From Neorhizobium galegae bv. orientalis str. HAMBI 540 (GTDB taxonomy: Bacteria; Pseudomonadota; Alphaproteobacteria; Rhizobiales; Rhizobiaceae): a DNA stretch of 64,000 nt. The notes under the pieces are model-generated. The model made no database searches. It saw only the letters and a program-made list of their open reading frames with translations, and had not been told where the DNA came from. This document shows, in pieces, positions 63,757 through 64,000 of this stretch; the first letter of the stretch is position 1; every line of letters starts with the position of its first letter. The DNA is taken from positions 3,224,001 through 3,288,000 of the forward strand of contig NZ_HG938353.1 in the NCBI RefSeq assembly GCF_000731315.1, given 5' to 3'. A program made the translations under genes and the position numbers.

Positions 63757-64000
63757 TCACACTCCCAGCACTTTATGCAGCATGTCCATCTTCCCCGGCA
63801 GCTCAGCCACCGGGAAATTCGCGACCATCCGCCCATGATCCATCAGATAGAACCGGTCGGCGACGCGGCTCGCGAAGCGGAAATTCTGCTCCACCAGAAG
63901 CACCGTCATGCCACGTTCCTTCAGCGTCTTCAGCACCTCGCCGATCCGCTGCACGATAACCGGAGCCAGGCCTTCGGTCGGCTCGTCCAATATCAGAAGC
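63757..64000 (-). CDS. livF: Branched-chain amino-acid-type ABC importer ATPase LivF (partial)
   Basis: C-terminal ~80 residues of an ATP-binding subunit; the 5-prime part is beyond the window end. The Walker B region LLILDEPTEGLAPVIVQRIGEV and H-loop-like VLLVEQNFRFASRVADRFYLMDHGR are typical of LivF. It precedes livH by 4 nt in the same operon. Confidence 0.88.
   Translation of the reverse strand, partial: LLILDEPTEGLAPVIVQRIGEVLKTLKERGMTVLLVEQNFRFASRVADRFYLMDHGRMVANFPVAELPGKMDMLHKVLGV

Overview
The window looks like a stretch of a rhizobial chromosome or large replicon (Alphaproteobacteria, Hyphomicrobiales, probably Rhizobiaceae). The reasons are high GC, tightly packed ABC-importer operons, a PhyR/NepR/EcfG general stress response locus, a smo-type polyol operon, and C/G-rich palindromic intergenic repeats. 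I see about 63 protein genes and one strong small-RNA candidate. There is no rRNA, tRNA, CRISPR array, insertion sequence or phage. One gene is cut by the window edge (livF, at 64000).

Layout. 0.1-1.9 kb: an FtsI-type transpeptidase away from any cell-wall cluster. 2.0-11.2 kb (minus strand): a polyol uptake and oxidation operon with a SorC regulator, SmoEFGK-like importer, mannitol-type dehydrogenase, HAD phosphatase and FGGY pentulokinase. 11.4-12.3 kb: a MntA/HepT-type pair whose HepT partner carries two compensating frameshifts. 12.3-19.4 kb: a dipeptide-type ABC system split over two divergent units, with a fused double ATPase and an M20 amidohydrolase on one side and the binding protein and permeases on the other. 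19.4-24.4 kb: the general stress response block. 24.4-36.8 kb (minus strand): two more dipeptide-type importers with an amidase, a LysR regulator and a membrane dipeptidase; one importer has no ATPase. 36.9-45.2 kb (minus strand): a LacI-controlled purine salvage operon. 45.4-53.9 kb: amidase, LysR/glutaryl-CoA dehydrogenase, SRPBCC and VOC proteins, XRE-cupin regulator, semialdehyde dehydrogenase, AlkC-type glycosylase. 53.9-58.1 kb: sulfate importer. 58.2-64 kb: valine-type catabolic enzymes, a GMC oxidoreductase and a branched-chain amino-acid-type importer in one apparent operon.

The most interesting part is 19.4-24.4 kb. A PhyK-like kinase, PhyR, NepR and EcfG are all present. By eye I find four perfect GGAAC-N16-CGTT promoters and one looser GGAAC-N18-TT promoter. 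They precede phyR, nepR-ecfG, a DUF1328 gene (perhaps with the kinase), a DUF883/holin-like envelope pair, and a non-coding stretch. That stretch would encode a ~120-nt RNA with two C-rich hairpin loops and a terminator, the architecture of the Caulobacter stress sRNA GsrN. The locus may therefore carry its own stress-induced regulatory RNA.

Other points: the HepT double frameshift; strong hairpins between binding-protein and permease genes in four unrelated ABC operons; a Pot-type importer tied to nucleoside hydrolase and adenine deaminase; and two families of intergenic palindromic repeats. All functional names come from reading the translated sequences; no database search was run.
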